This document shows, one piece after another, positions 26,201 to 35,125 of a stretch of 64,000 nt of DNA. The stretch is from Phoronis australis (Eukaryota > Phoronida > Phoronidae): positions 339,737-403,736 of the forward strand of contig NMRA01000145.1 of the NCBI GenBank assembly GCA_002633005.1. The letters run 5' to 3'. Position numbers and translations under genes: made by a program. Numbering within the stretch: the first letter of the stretch is position 1; every line of letters begins with the position of its first letter. The notes beneath the pieces were generated by a model. It ran no database searches and had not been told where the DNA came from. It saw nothing but the letters and a program-made list of their open reading frames with translations.

Positions 26201-27625
26201 TTCTTTGACAGAACAATGCTTTATCAGATGATGTTAAAGGCTACCAAGGCATGAAATCTGCTTATTCAGTCTCCCATCTATTTTATGTGTTCTTAATGTG
26301 TCTAAATATCAAAAGCTAAAAAATTCAGGTTTGGTGAAGTTGTGAAATGTAACAATCACTGTTTTGTTTGTGTTTTTGTTTTCATGACAACACTTCTCCA
26401 CAGTGCGACACTCGGGATTAGAAGGTCACAATGAAACGTTTGTGCTTGTGGTTAAAAACACATCAAAACTTCACTGCTGTTGTTCAACATATTGTGACGG
26501 GTTGTAGAGCTTGTTCAGAATCTTTTTAAAAAATAGTAACGTAAGAGTGGTTTTGAGAAGAAATGTAACGAAATTAGCAACTGTTCAGCAGAAAATATTG
26601 CAAGAAATGGAAGCATTGATACACTTAGAATGTTTCTAAATAAATTTACAGAATGCATTACTGGTGAGCTGTCACATTGGTCTGTGGTTTGCCTGTAAGT
26701 GATAATAAGTGTCTTCTCAAATCACAATTTAATGATGTTTTAACCTTAAACCTACTCCTTTAATACCATATTTATTGTCATGTTATTGCAGTGCAGCCCA
26801 CTCAATGTCATACTGGATAATAGATATCCTTGTAAATATCTTGAAATGTTAAAAATACTAATTTTATCTCATTAAACCCATGTAAAGTTGCCGGCATAAT
26901 GCCACACACTTTTTATCACGTTCCTTAGCTTTTCTATCGGAAAACTAACAGAACACAGCCTCGAGAGTAGAAAACAATCATTTCCCGTCTTGCTCTTAGA
27001 TAAAAAACAAAGGACAATTTCGAACAAAAAGTATTATCGCTTAACTTTTTGGTAACTCCATGCATAATATGTTCTCATCTTAATTTATAAGTAAAAGCTG
27101 TAAGCCCACCAATATTGTCTTGCCCAGGGCCGCGTTCCGTACACGCAAGAATCTTGTAATACTAGTGCGGTGACATGCTTTGCCTCTGATGCATGGTGAT
27201 ATCTCGCTAAGTCTTGCGTTTTGGCAACATTCTTGCGTCTATGGAATGCTGCCCTGCTCTGCTTAGCAGGGTCAGCTTATGCAGTTGCGATCGTCACCAA
27301 GTCGGAACCCACTTAATAGGATATCCCGCTTATCATTATGATTTATGTTGAAACTGAGGGAATAATATAAATCGGGCTCTACTGTAACATCTACAAGATC
27401 ACCAACCTCATCCTCAGTAAAGAGTTCATTCTCGTTCTTAGGCAAGTTGCCATGTTCCGTGTATTTCTCTGGGTCAACATCCTTTTGTCTATCCGCCTCA
27501 GCTTGACGCCGCTGCTGGGAGCTCAGACCGAACCTCGACCAGTCTGGCTTGCCGTTGCCCACATAGTCACGTTTCTCTTGCTCCGACATCAGTAAAGCAC
27601 TCTCACTATCGTTTTCATCGGACAT
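5074..27625 (-). CDS. SLC12A8: SLC12A8 (CCC9) cation-chloride cotransporter family member, whole spliced gene
   Basis: Thirteen coding exon positions joined by GT-AG introns give 2121 nt, 706 residues plus stop, close to the human length. Identity is clear from the start of the transporter core ([29 protein letters not shown]), from [41 protein letters not shown] and from the C-terminal block (TQLTxEN-like [17 protein letters not shown]). The fold is the APC/SLC12 multi-pass membrane transporter; a charged N-terminus of about 80 residues and a cytosolic loop of about 110 residues after [10 protein letters not shown] flank the core. Family knowledge: SLC12A8 is an atypical SLC12 protein whose substrate is debated (polyamine/amino-acid transport, and a contested report of nicotinamide mononucleotide uptake). 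Coordinates span all exons; individual exons are listed separately. Exon 9 has two alternative versions. A phosphodiesterase gene is nested in intron 12. The start is the ATG at 27625 in an exon that begins after an acceptor at 27661-27662, so at least one untranslated exon lies upstream. Confidence 0.95.
6047..6052 (-). promoter_or_regulatory. poly(A) signal AATAAA of the PDE10A-type gene
   Basis: AATAAA begins 9 nt past the PDE stop codon on the minus strand, giving a very short 3' untranslated region. No poly(A) tract remains next to it, as expected if the retroposition is old. Use of this signal inside SLC12A8 intron 12 would also end SLC12A8 transcripts early. Confidence 0.5.
6061..8634 (-). 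CDS. PDE10A: intronless PDE10A-type cyclic nucleotide phosphodiesterase, nested retrogene
   Basis: One uninterrupted frame of 857 codons. An N-terminal Ser/Arg-rich tail (SRRRRSPF at 9-16) leads to [10 protein letters not shown] at 65-74, which matches TDEKVKAYL of PDE10A. Then come GAF-A (about 155-288), GAF-B (about 318-465, NK and F of the NKxnFxxxDE motif at 438-445) and the class I HD-type catalytic domain (about 525-815). The catalytic metal and substrate residues are present: YHNWEH at 567-572, HDLDH at 608-612 with NN at 616-617, D720, and Q772 as the invariant glutamine. PDE10A rather than PDE2, 5, 6 or 11 is indicated by ALYSTS-MEQHHF, PIPMMDR and IPLYTTL. It should hydrolyse cAMP and cGMP in the cytosol. 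Animal PDE10A genes have many introns, so absence of introns implies retroposition. It lies inside SLC12A8 intron 12, same strand. First ATG (gcaaccATGt) chosen. Confidence 0.9.
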   Translation of the reverse strand: MSDPQWQVSRRRRSPFPGHYSANVWETRCIRDDHSPSTLPHSKTSASSISTSGKADDSHSSHGLDIEQVKAYLLTDRELLKSLVIKHVSREDLVKIIARKRKLEKATNAKPQVPVYTEGPQATTKGLVEYFVKEAKKEASLANNSEKWNISKLYRELGKVIHNAVQADCLDIYVANMGESTIKSKVFSLRDGVVHPCSGGAQEISCVAKFVAKYHESVLVEDVISDRRFDDLNCLSLICLPIFSGKREFLGAIEVKRNCDRPPFTEQHFQTANAFNVLMTVGIQQVIKSENDKRKRNLYQFLLEVTMDMFGDVTQYIGLVGKIMTHAKDLVGAERCIVQVLDKAKRELIVELVDKGKFDSGAPTYYKPNKPIRYQVNDTCLSGVVMKDKSVVIKNTGDQIFACCCEDIENLCEVKAKNLVCMPILCQGAFIGLFLLVNKNGNGVFDAADIDMLEAYQKYFSLALNYSKLYAEMELKENCADIAIEQLQCQAMIQDSGMISDLAFNLALDTIPDDFESHLFVVPENMMDKLSQLFVYMVKNLFGEVFNENKLLNFTETVRRNYRAVPYHNWEHAFYVTHTMYLILKDQVIHSQLGESEAMALLIACICHDLDHRGYNNKFFEVLDLPMAALYSTSIMEQHHFQTTVLILQQESNSIFELLPEDKYKEMLEMIRHAIISTDLGLFFGNNKPVMEQILRDNIFNFNMPEHRDVTTAVMMTASDLCNASKPWVQQVKNVKSIYDEFYIQGDVERERGNVPIPMMDRENKAKMADQQTGFMKFVCIPLYTTLGKVIPLVCKMAETVEENWKKWERVGQGEDIPPWDATFPSKMGINSHWVVKPVHTVKSLIQAENILTLKDD
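9513..9630 (-). CDS. SLC12A8: SLC12A8 coding exon 12 (last two TM segments, residues 596-634)
   Basis: Acceptor cattgtag, donor gtgagt, 118 nt, ends phase 1. Encodes [19 protein letters not shown], then [19 protein letters not shown], matching LLIMFVIQWVYTLV and AAIVYFYIGRASPG. The next intron (5292-9512) carries the nested phosphodiesterase gene. Confidence 0.95.
11300..11388 (-). CDS. SLC12A8: SLC12A8 coding exon 11 (residues 566-595)
   Basis: Acceptor gttttcag, donor gtaagt. Completes a split aspartate, then [19 protein letters not shown] and [10 protein letters not shown], equivalent to FYTHMCNPWVSLLG in human: the end of the cytosolic loop leading into the next membrane helix. 89 nt, ends phase 0. 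Confidence 0.92.
12186..12654 (-). CDS. SLC12A8: SLC12A8 coding exon 10 (TM9-TM10 and cytosolic loop, residues 410-565)
   Basis: Acceptor ttttacag, then [52 protein letters not shown]; these match GPNKTPVA, FVFVGQVNVLAPIVT and FMLTYVAVDYSYFSLSM. The remaining about 100 residues are a polar loop rich in Lys, Glu and Ser ([16 protein letters not shown]), likely cytosolic and a possible phosphorylation region; this loop is poorly conserved in the family. Donor gtatgt, phase 1, 469 nt, the longest coding exon. Confidence 0.95.
13761..13907 (-). CDS. SLC12A8: SLC12A8 alternative exon 9b (TM8, residues 361-409)
   Basis: Acceptor gcctgtag, donor gtgaga, 147 nt, phase 0/0, no stop. Encodes [20 protein letters not shown], then [11 protein letters not shown] and HLNVLAQV. 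It aligns without gaps to exon 9a over all 49 residues with 21 identities by my count, so it is a tandem exon duplicate and not a decayed one: LWL, LYVSS, GSPRI and the splice sites are all kept. Its start (VSLV) is nearer to human than that of 9a, its middle is less so. Probably spliced as an alternative to 9a; inclusion of both would stay in frame but duplicate a membrane helix. Confidence 0.88.
14230..14376 (-). CDS. SLC12A8: SLC12A8 alternative exon 9a (TM8, residues 361-409)
   Basis: Acceptor ctcctag, donor gtaagt, 147 nt, phase 0/0. Encodes [27 protein letters not shown] and [14 protein letters not shown]. The second half is the closer match to the human sequence (CMG-LYG-PRI-Q-IA-EKVIP). 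This version carries a Ser-Ser pair at residues 378-379 in TM8. It is followed 322 nt downstream by a second exon of the same length and phase (9b). Either exon, used alone, gives an open 706-residue protein. Confidence 0.93.
15144..15231 (-). CDS. SLC12A8: SLC12A8 coding exon 8 (TM7, residues 331-360)
   Basis: Acceptor tctttcag, donor gtaggg, ends phase 0. Encodes [20 protein letters not shown], matching FLYIIFVFLLGAICTREAL of the human protein, followed by DYLLASK. Confidence 0.93.
16427..16750. mobile_element. 324-bp element with 13-bp perfect terminal inverted repeats, SLC12A8 intron 7
   Basis: Begins AGAGAATGGATTC and ends GAATCCATTCTCT. Inside, the word TTTGTCAC/TGTCACA occurs many times, mostly in the right half. 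No transposase frame is present, so it is a non-autonomous element at most. Target duplication not evident. Confidence 0.6.
16870..16957 (-). CDS. SLC12A8: SLC12A8 coding exon 7 (TM6b, residues 302-330)
   Basis: Acceptor ttttcag, then [29 protein letters not shown]; donor AG|gtagga. Matches GVMAGFNMGGDL. A donor-like gtagga 14 nt earlier would leave the frame out of register with exon 8; the donor used here restores a split serine and the conserved AVG-S-FLY sequence. Confidence 0.93.
17429..17542 (-). CDS. SLC12A8: SLC12A8 coding exon 6 (residues 264-301)
   Basis: Acceptor atttccag, donor gtaggt, phase 1/1, 114 nt. Encodes [17 protein letters not shown], an extracellular loop carrying the sequon NNT as in human, then [17 protein letters not shown], the start of TM6, which in SLC12 proteins forms the second half of the central substrate site. 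Confidence 0.95.
18090..18203 (-). CDS. SLC12A8: SLC12A8 coding exon 5 (residues 226-263)
   Basis: Acceptor attgtcag and donor gtaagc. Completes a split glycine, then [13 protein letters not shown], a hydrophobic [15 protein letters not shown] helix and VGSFVHIDP. Near-identical in pattern to GINLAGVKWIIRLQ...VGSFTHLDP of the human protein. 114 nt, enters and leaves in phase 1. Confidence 0.95.
19691..19814 (-). CDS. SLC12A8: SLC12A8 coding exon 4 (residues 185-225 plus one base)
   Basis: Acceptor ttcgcag, then [18 protein letters not shown]; donor gtaaca after FLLLG, ending in phase 1. Corresponds to YITGFAESISDLL through VAVLLALLG in human. The frame continues into the intron for about 20 codons, which is read-through and not coding. 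Confidence 0.93.
19987..20101. repeat. 48-bp tandem repeat, about 2.4 units, SLC12A8 intron 3
   Basis: The unit begins CATAAACAGACATGCCACTA and contains CCGAGTAAAAAGTCTGGTCT; starts at 19987, 20035 and 20083. The period is a multiple of three, so one frame stays open across it by chance. Confidence 0.9.
20696..20887 (-). CDS. SLC12A8: SLC12A8 coding exon 3 (TM2-TM3, residues 121-184)
   Basis: Acceptor gcgtcag, donor gtaatg, phase 0/0. Encodes [10 protein letters not shown] to YCLGQ, including a hydrophobic TM2 and the [15 protein letters not shown] block that matches IGSGGVYSMISSVLG of the human protein. Confidence 0.95.
20964..21042. mobile_element. short hairpin element (MITE-like), AGAACCAGTTT family, SLC12A8 intron 2
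   Basis: About 80 bp with inverted ends: a left arm cagggatgtcgcatttcgag + aaccagttt and a right arm aaactggttctcaaaat + gtgggaccagtg. A near copy is at 54968-55047 in STT3A intron 3 and an inverted diverged one at 39118-39170. Confidence 0.7.
21443..21583 (-). CDS. SLC12A8: SLC12A8 coding exon 2 (TM1 region, residues 74-120)
   Basis: Acceptor tttcag then NYHQKPWW; donor gtaggt after GWMV, phase 0 on both sides. Encodes the [20 protein letters not shown] block, the signature first transmembrane helix of SLC12A8, where the unwound part of TM1 forms half of the central binding site in the APC fold. Intron 1 upstream is 5.8 kb. Confidence 0.95.
25635..25825. repeat. diverged dispersed repeat shared with the 35.4 and 36.6 kb blocks
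   Basis: CAGACAAAATGACCCACAAT, CCATGGCTGTGCAG-like words, CATCTTCAGAGTAGT and ATTACCAGTC appear in the same order and spacing as in 35426-35580. Function unknown; probably an old interspersed element. Confidence 0.5.
27125..27256. mobile_element. 132-bp MITE-like element, CAGGGC-GCGTTCC ends, SLC12A8 intron 1
   Basis: The left end CAGGGCCGCGTTCCGTACAC pairs with the right end, whose reverse complement starts CAGGGCAGCATTCCATAGAC; both continue GCAAG. CAGGG termini are typical of hAT-derived MITEs. The copy at 31716-31846 is of equal length and end sequence. Confidence 0.65.
27407..27625 (-). CDS. SLC12A8: SLC12A8 coding exon 1 (residues 1-73)
   Basis: Starts at MSDENDSES and ends after [10 protein letters not shown] at a gttggt donor, phase 0. 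The region is charged and predicted cytosolic. The ELF shortly before the transporter core matches a short ELF in the human N-terminus. The same frame runs 45 codons past the donor (to 27272), which I take as intron because splicing here joins directly to the conserved core. The exon itself begins at about 27660, after a tttgtag acceptor, leaving about 35 nt of 5' untranslated sequence in this exon. Confidence 0.85.
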
Positions 27626-29003
27626 GCTTCCCTGTCGGCCAGACACCCAGTGACTACGCTCTACAAAAGCAGTGAAATGAAATGTCACAAAAATGAAAAT
27701 TTAGACAGCAAGTGGCCCCTGAGAAAGCATGAAATGGATTTTTGCTAAATACAATTTAAAGTTTTTGTGAGCATGAGCAGAATTATGATGAACTGTATTC
27801 ATTTTCACTCACAAATATGTCACTTGAAACCACCACCCCATAACAGTATCACAGTGGTAATTTTAACGCCATGACGACAGCAAAGAATTTATGTAAACAG
27901 GGTGACTTCCCACTGCTTTAAAGTTTTTTATGCACCCTGTTAACTATGCCGATGTATAACAGGAATTAAACGACAATGCTATTTTAACATAAGCTACGCT
28001 AAACAAAGTACAGTTGTATTCAATGACACCTTGTAAATGTGAAAACAAAAAATTCTGCAAAAAGATGACCTTTGCACTAATGACGTACCTCGCGGGCTCA
28101 CAAATTAGCCCGCATCATGCTGTGTTATTCCCCAGCACCAAATCACGATATGTACTAAACATGGTTCAGTCATTTGTGGCGAATCATTTTAGACACAAAA
28201 CTTGTTCTTAAAAACATTCGACAGTTTTCAACGTACTTCATGTTCACATCCCCATTACTAGTGTATGGTGTGCTTCGAATTTGTCCACGCAATCAGATAA
28301 GGAACTTGCCTGCAACGGTTTAATTTAAATCTCTACACATGATATAGGTGAACTCAATGCAGGTGGTGCTGAACATATGTCTACAAAACACTTCTTCAAG
28401 CAAAAGAGATTATTTCATTGTCAGCACTGATTTTTGAAAACGCTTATTGACACAGATTCCCAAAAGGCCTCGAGTTTGCGCTCACCTCCCAAATTTCGAT
28501 GAGCATTTATTGACTATTAAGCCGCCTTTACGCCGGAGACAGTAAATTTGTCACAGAGCAACTAATAGGGAACAGCTGATCGAATGCAAGAGTGTAAGCA
28601 CAACTGACAAAGACCAAGTTCACACCGCGGCAACAATTTTTGACACTGCTTTGAAAGGTAGAGCAAGTTGCACTCCATCAGCTGTACAAGTTTCAACTAC
28701 ACGTCAATCATCTAAACCAAACTGGAGCAAGGCAGAAAGAATCATCTCCGTTACACTTGCGTAATAGCGTAGATATGAGTGATTCGCTAGCACTCCAGGT
28801 GGTTTGGACGTTCGCTATTGTTCATGCAAGCATACACAGACAATCTTACTGTAAATGACTCATGCTGATCTAGTTTGTGATCTAATGTCGTGTAAATGCG
28901 TCTAAAGTGGAGCAAATCACGGCCGTCACAACTCCCACCATGACAACTGCTGTGCAGTGTGTTCTTTTCAAGTGATGGGAAATTTCAGAAGACTTACCTT
29001 CAC

Positions 29004-29148
29004 GTTAATTGTACATTATGCTCTTGCAAAGACAAGAATGGTAATTGTACATTATGCTCTTGCAAAGACAAGAATGGTAATTGTACATTATGCTCTTGCA
29101 AAGACAAGAATGGTAATTGTACATTATGCTCTTGCAAAGACAAGAATG
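29004..29148. repeat. 36-bp minisatellite, four units
   Basis: Near-perfect copies of GTAATTGTACATTATGCTCT + TGCAAAGACAAGAATG start at 29005, 29041, 29077 and 29113. The period is a multiple of three, which keeps two frames open (repeating VHYALAKTRMVI or CTLCSCKDKNGN); no sign of a gene around it. Confidence 0.95.
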
Positions 29149-31715
29149 GTAATTGCCTCCGACTTGCTTAAAACAGTGGGTTTAAATAATAACAGGTCAT
29201 TACAATGTCATTATGCAACACACTGGCATGGTAATGACTGAATGAGACATTAAGATGGAAAAACACTGGTCAACAACCGAGTAAATCCAGTGAGCGATAA
29301 AATCAATATAATTTTGTTATCACACCTGAGAGGGATGTGATCCATAATACAAACACTTGCAAAACACTCGTGGTAAGAAATCTCCTCTAATGGCACTGAA
29401 ACCGACGGATTTCTCCCACAATTTAGCATTTCAGGCAATCATTTCTGTGACGTACACCGTACTCTATTTTGCTTGTCTACACTTAGTAGGCCCCAAATGT
29501 ATTTACAAAAGACTTGCTCTTCACGTGAGAGATATACTTAGCCACTCACAAAGTCGACAATGTGACTAAAAAGGCGCTCAAGGCAAACAGAAGTTCACTG
29601 GCTGGTCGCGCAGGTTGCAGGTGAATTATCAGTGAGAGCTATTAGGCACTTCACTGTTTTTTGTGTGGAGTTCAAAGAAATAAATCGTTTCTCCCAGCGT
29701 TTTTTTTTGCTTAACAGACGTTAAGCACATTTCAGAAGATAAAAATCATTTCAAGTCATTTTGTTGCTGTTAGGCATGCAAACTAAGTTTTGAGTTTTGT
29801 TGTTGGAAATGGAGCTTACCAAGAACTTTCACTCTCTGCCACTAGTTTAACTTTCAAGAGAATCTGTCTTTTCTCATGGTTCTGAAAACTCATGTTTACA
29901 CAATTCCAAAGTTTCCTACAGGAAAGGTGAGGTCATGTGAAATTGTTCGCAGGTCCAATATGTCGTAGATCTACTCCCAAAGTCTAAAAACAGCTTAACC
30001 TAATAACTAAGAACCCCCCTCCCCGATCTCTTAGCTGAATCTTGCATGAAGTTCAATAATGCTAAGTGCCTCGATAGAAAAGCAAGATACCACCAAATTC
30101 CGTAAGATATAGCCGTGCATTTTGAATAAGAGCACATGATTTTGACTACATTTTTCTGCCTTCGAGAGTTATTGAACTCCACTCTGGTTTTATCACACAA
30201 GGGATGATCGACACCCACAGTGCAATTTGCAGGTGAGAAAACAAGGATTGGTTGAACTTGGGTGGTGTCTGTGCAGTAAGTTATGAAATTAATGGTATTT
30301 CACTCGTTAAATATATTTATGTGAACACATGAACTCGTCTTGTCCTTTCGCCCCATTTTTCCTCATTTCAGACTAGTCCACCAATTCCTCTGTGCAGGAC
30401 TACACCTCACTTTCCTAGCCTTCTTATTCGACTAGCGTTATTATTACATGCCATGAGTTTGGTCAGCACATGGTTCTAAACATGGTTCTAATAGGCTGAT
30501 GATTGTCACATGTCCTTAGGTATTCCTCTGTTATCCAATCTCCTGTTTCAGTTCATCTTCTTTGTGATTATTGGCCACATCCACATACATCCTAAAACTT
30601 ATCCATTTTTTCCCACCCACAACCATCCTTCATTTCGGCATTTTCTCCATTGCCCATTAAACCAGAGATCATTATTTTTTATTTTACTTATTTTGTATTC
30701 TATAACTATTACGCGTAATTGTATTCATGATACGAGAACTTGTATCATCTACCTCGGTTTCCTTTTCATCTCTAGTAACAAGCTTGCGACGTACATATCA
30801 TTTATACGTTATTCAGGATATATTGTCACAATAAAATGCATGCCATTGTATAACATAGAATGTCAAACAATCAGAACTTGGCTCTTTATGAAATGTGGTT
30901 CAAATGAGTTTATTTTGAACATCACCGATCCTCACCATAAGCATATGGTAGGTGAAGAAAATGTTGGCACCCCCCCCCGTTGTTTGCCAAACTCAATACA
31001 AGACATCCAAACTTGTTACTGCAACAAGTCCTAACACTGATATCACCTGATAGGAATTTAACTTTATGTTCAAATGTTCTATAGTTCTTTGGTGTATTAA
31101 TTTGACTAATCCCTATGAGTGAAGTTGAAACATGCCCAGTGGTACCAATTTCAGTACCACAGATAATAAAATTGCTTTTGTGACCATATGAAACATGCCA
31201 ACGTTCAGTTTACCGATTTTCCGCAAAATTTAGTGAAAAAAGTACTAGTTAAAACATTGGAGTCCCATGTGTCGCTGTGGCATAATTGTGATTACATCGG
31301 TTCATATGAACAGCCATAGTATGCATAATGATACTTATCCAATACAATAGACAATAGGAAATACAATAGGAAATACAATAACCTGAATGGAAATGTATAT
31401 AAACTTTTCTTAGAATCCTGGCGACTTCAAAAGTCTGGGTGAAGCAGCACCAGTCAACATAGTTGGCAATTCTCTGCTTATCTCGCACAAAATAAATTGC
31501 CAAAATTGGCATTTTCTAATTTTTAAAGGCTCATTACCTTATGGCAAATACTGGAAAATTCAACAAGTGTTGTCTCGTGACAACCACACAGTTCAGACCA
31601 TGGTTGTAGCAGACAGGAATGTTCTTAATCTTTATTTTTCTGAAGAAATTTGACAAAATAAAATTTCACTCGTCCGCTATATTCCATGGGTAAATAAGTG
31701 AAGAATTACAATACG

Positions 31716-31846
31716 TGGGCTGCGTTCCGTCGAAAGCACAAGATCCCATGAGTCTTCGCTACGTACTAATATGCATTGGAAGCTGGAAAGCACATGATCA
31801 CACTAGTTTTTCACGTGATTGTTTTGCGTCTACAGAACGCTGTTGT
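31716..31846. mobile_element. second copy of the GCGTTCC-ended MITE-like element
   Basis: Starts GGGCTGCGTTCCGT and ends TTGCGTCTACAGAACGCTG, the same inverted ends as the element at 27125-27256, about 131 bp. The interiors share only short words. Confidence 0.55.
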
Positions 31847-31926
31847 TGTATATGATCGTCATTAAATTTACGCTCTGTCTGGAGGTTGCACGCAACTTGC
31901 AAGTCTCATTTTAGAAACTACAGATA

Positions 31927-31993
31927 GACTCATCACTACAGAATAAGGGTAGTACAGGTGACTCATCACTACAGAATAAGGGTAGTATAGGTG
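31927..31993. repeat. 33-bp direct duplication
   Basis: GACTCATCACTACAGAATAA followed by GGGTAGTAYAGGT occurs twice head to tail with one difference noticed. Confidence 0.9.
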
Positions 31994-34310
31994 TAGTTTC
32001 TTTGAAGTTTAATTGTGAAAAAAGCATGCGTCTCAAGCAACAAAGCTCTTGACATTAATCCCAGAAATCAGTTCTAATCTGACGGTGAAAAAGAAGTTGC
32101 GATAGTTTAACATATTTGGAATGTGACATAAAATCAAAAATTTTACTTTTTGACAGTAGGTGATTTATAGCACCTTTTAAAATGATTACGCACTATAATG
32201 TAAAAGGTCGCATGCAGGAACACGATAGACAACATTAACAAGGAAGTTCAGTATGTCTTTAAATTACTAACATTTTGATATCACAAATCATTTATGATAT
32301 CAAAATGATATTAACTGGTTTTCTAGTATATTTTCCATGCAGAAAGTAGGCCAGGAAATATATTTATTCTGACACAACTTCTTATCCTGAGCCTAGATCA
32401 AGATTAGGTAAGTACTCCAATCCTAGGCATTCAAAAGATGGCCAAGACCGCCGCTGCATAAAACCCAGTGCCCAAGCCACATCACTCTAATAACTCCAGA
32501 CCACTTTAGTCGATATAGAATTCTCCAGAGTTCGTATTGAACGGCAGTACTAATCACCTCAAATTGGCGTGAATACTACATAGCAATGACACTTTGATCA
32601 CAGAGTCGGATGACCATGATGAATGTATGAGGAAATTTAGCATCAAAAGTCGACGACAGGTCATCACTGTGGAGGAAATTACATACATTTTGGAAGTGTA
32701 AGCAACTGATGATTCAAAAGTTAAAGAGATTTCTGCGTGACGTACCATACTCATAAGTTTTGGATACACAAGGATAGCCCACGCAAATGAAATTTAGTTA
32801 AAAATTGAAAGAGATCTTAGGCAAGAAATGCTTCAGTGAAGTATTGGACTCATTTCATGCTCACTAATTGGACAATAAGAATTCAAAGAAAACTGCTACA
32901 GTGATACCAGAGAGCTATCACAAAACCACATTTTTTAAACTTTCCACATGAATGAGATACTGTAAGTGGATTAATTTATGTCTACAAATATGATCTATGA
33001 AATCAAAAACATACATAAAGTCACATATAGTAACATTTACTGGATGATTTCGCTTTCAACCAACTGAGCTATATCGTTTATTAAAAAAGACAAAAAAATT
33101 ACCTGACTGAAACAACCCATTTCAGAATCAACAAAAAAGTGGCAGTAAGTCAAGTTGCTGAAGGGTTTTAAATTTGCACACCACACTTGAAGTTCAAATA
33201 ATGAGTTGCCGCTCCAGACAAATAATTGAAAAGAGATAATTTTGCTCTTGAAAGAGGTGAACAGAGCATTTGCTAATTGGGGATGAGCAAATAGGGGCAT
33301 TGCAATGACACAGCTGAGTAAAACGGGGTTGTGTAAAAAGGAACAGACGTGCAAAAATAAACAGAGAGCCAACATCATTAAACATGAGTTTTTGTTCATT
33401 TCAGAAACAAGGTGAAAGCAGCGCGGTGTTTGTCTGTTTAAGCCCACTCCGCACCAAAAAATCAATATTTGAACTCCGAAATATGGTAAAATCTCACTTA
33501 TTTCGAACAAAAAAAGTTTTCAAAATTGTCTTACTAATTTTTCAAAGGCGTTTACCATTTAACTCACCTTTGCCAGGTTGCATAAAACTTCAAAATTATA
33601 TGCTGGATAAGTTTGATTGTTGCATGACGTCTGGCGCATAAATGTTCAACAAACTACAACATGGCGCGTTATAATGCGACATCATTGTTACAGTATGGCG
33701 TATAACTTTCATGCCACTGGGCCCTGCAGTTTTTCAAAATATCATCTGAGGGTAGATATCGTACAGAAAGGGAGGACCATTAGATTTGGTGTTACACGTC
33801 TTTAATGGAAAAAAAACAACAAAATAATATTTCACCTGTTCAACATATTGTGCCCTAAATTGGTGAACTTAACCCTTTTATATTGTCAAAAAGTAAAATT
33901 AGCACAAACCCTCAAAATACATCAAAACCTGCAAATACGTATATGGTAACACAAAACAGAGTACACAGCCTCATGTACAGTGAAAACAGGGTAATTAATA
34001 CAAAATACAGTCGTCAAGCAAAATTCTATTTGTCAAATTTCTCCAAAAATAAAGATCAACGTTTTACTCTATTCCTAGCATGGCGTGTACTGTAAAGATA
34101 TCATTAAAAACAACTAGTGGCAAATTTTCTAATATTTGAAGTGTAGTAATCAGCTTTTGAAAAATAGAAAACTGGCATTTTTGGGAATTATTTTTGTGCC
34201 AAATGAGTGGAGAATTACCCTAGCAAGCTTTGACGGCATCACATGACATTTTTTAGAGACAAAATGATGCGACTATCAAGTAAAGAGAAGGTAGTGTTAT
34301 CATTCTCACA

Positions 34311-34535
34311 GGCGGCGCAGCACTGAAAAAAGTGGGGGTGGCTAAATCCTCTTCAGCCCCCCCTGTGGTGCACTGCCTATAGACTATGTGTGGCATAGCA
34401 CTGAAAAAAGTGGGGGGTGGGGGCTAAAGCCTCTTCAGCCCCCCTGTGGTGCACCGCCTATAGACTATGTGCGGCACAGCACTGAAAAAAGTGGGGGCTA
34501 CAGCCCCCTGTGGTGTGCCGCCCATGAATATGACA
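34311..34535. repeat. tandem GC-richer hairpin units, three copies
   Basis: Units start at 34311, 34390 and 34470. Each reads GCACTGAAAAAAGTGGGGG, then a CAGCCCCC stretch and CTGTGGTGYRCYGCC, so the ends are partly complementary. A fourth copy begins right after the n at 35617. Confidence 0.8.
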
Positions 34536-35125
34536 GCATGTCAGCAACTTTTAAGATAACATCGATATAAATTTCTTCATTTAACCAAATACTTCCGTAA
34601 ATGATTAGAAATATGGACATAAAATGACTTTTTCCATGGGAGTAGTTACAAGTATAACTTCTCTGTGTCCCTTGCTTCAGTTTATAAACGTCTACTAGTA
34701 ATTGAGATGATCAGTAATGACTTAATAGGATCCAGAGATATTATTACCATAAAATCTCTCCAATTTCACTACAAAATAATGAACACTTTTAAAGGGCTTC
34801 TAACATTGCTTCAGATGACAACAGTTTCTCAAAAATATCCTCTGGTGGATACTAAGGTATACGTCTTAAAACAAAAAGCATTTATTTGTTGCGTACCTAT
34901 CCTCTACAAAAAATGAAAAATATAAATCTCATTTGTCTGCAATACTGTATCCTGAACCGGATAGATTTTACAAAAAAATTAATGAGCAAATAAAATTGAC
35001 AGCTGACTTGCTAGGTTGCAGTGTACTTCACATTTATTTCTATTTCTATAATTCAAAAACGAATCACGATACTCAACCAACAAATGAAACATGAGAGCAT
35101 GAAATGCAGCAAAGTAAGAGACAGT

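Larger units (their letters stand above)
21584..27406. other. SLC12A8 intron 1
   Basis: A 5.8 kb intron without recognisable exons on either strand. It holds a 20-bp direct duplication near 22165-22204, a diverged copy of a dispersed repeat at 25635-25825 (shared with 35426-35590), and a CAGGGC-type inverted-repeat element at 27125-27256. Confidence 0.6.
27661..34310. other. 5' flank of SLC12A8, no gene recognised
   Basis: Should contain the untranslated first exon(s) and promoter of SLC12A8 or be part of its first intron, but I cannot place them. Besides the 36-bp minisatellite, the 33-bp duplication and the MITE at 31716, I see only AT-rich unique-looking sequence. The longest open frame (30510-31034, plus) is hydrophobic, AT-driven and unrecognised. 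Confidence 0.5.

Noticed and set aside
27272-27406. Read-through of SLC12A8 exon 1 for 45 codons
   Set aside because: The continuation has no match to the family, whereas the donor after 27407 joins in phase to the conserved core in exon 2.
28957-29241. Open frames encoding 12-residue repeats (VHYALAKTRMVI)
   Set aside because: They result from a 36-bp minisatellite whose period is a multiple of three; two frames are open at once, which argues against coding.
30510-31034. 174-codon plus-strand frame, hydrophobic
   Set aside because: Starts with ATG but is AT-driven, matches nothing I know and has no splice or poly(A) context. A search against protein databases with a significant match would reopen it.
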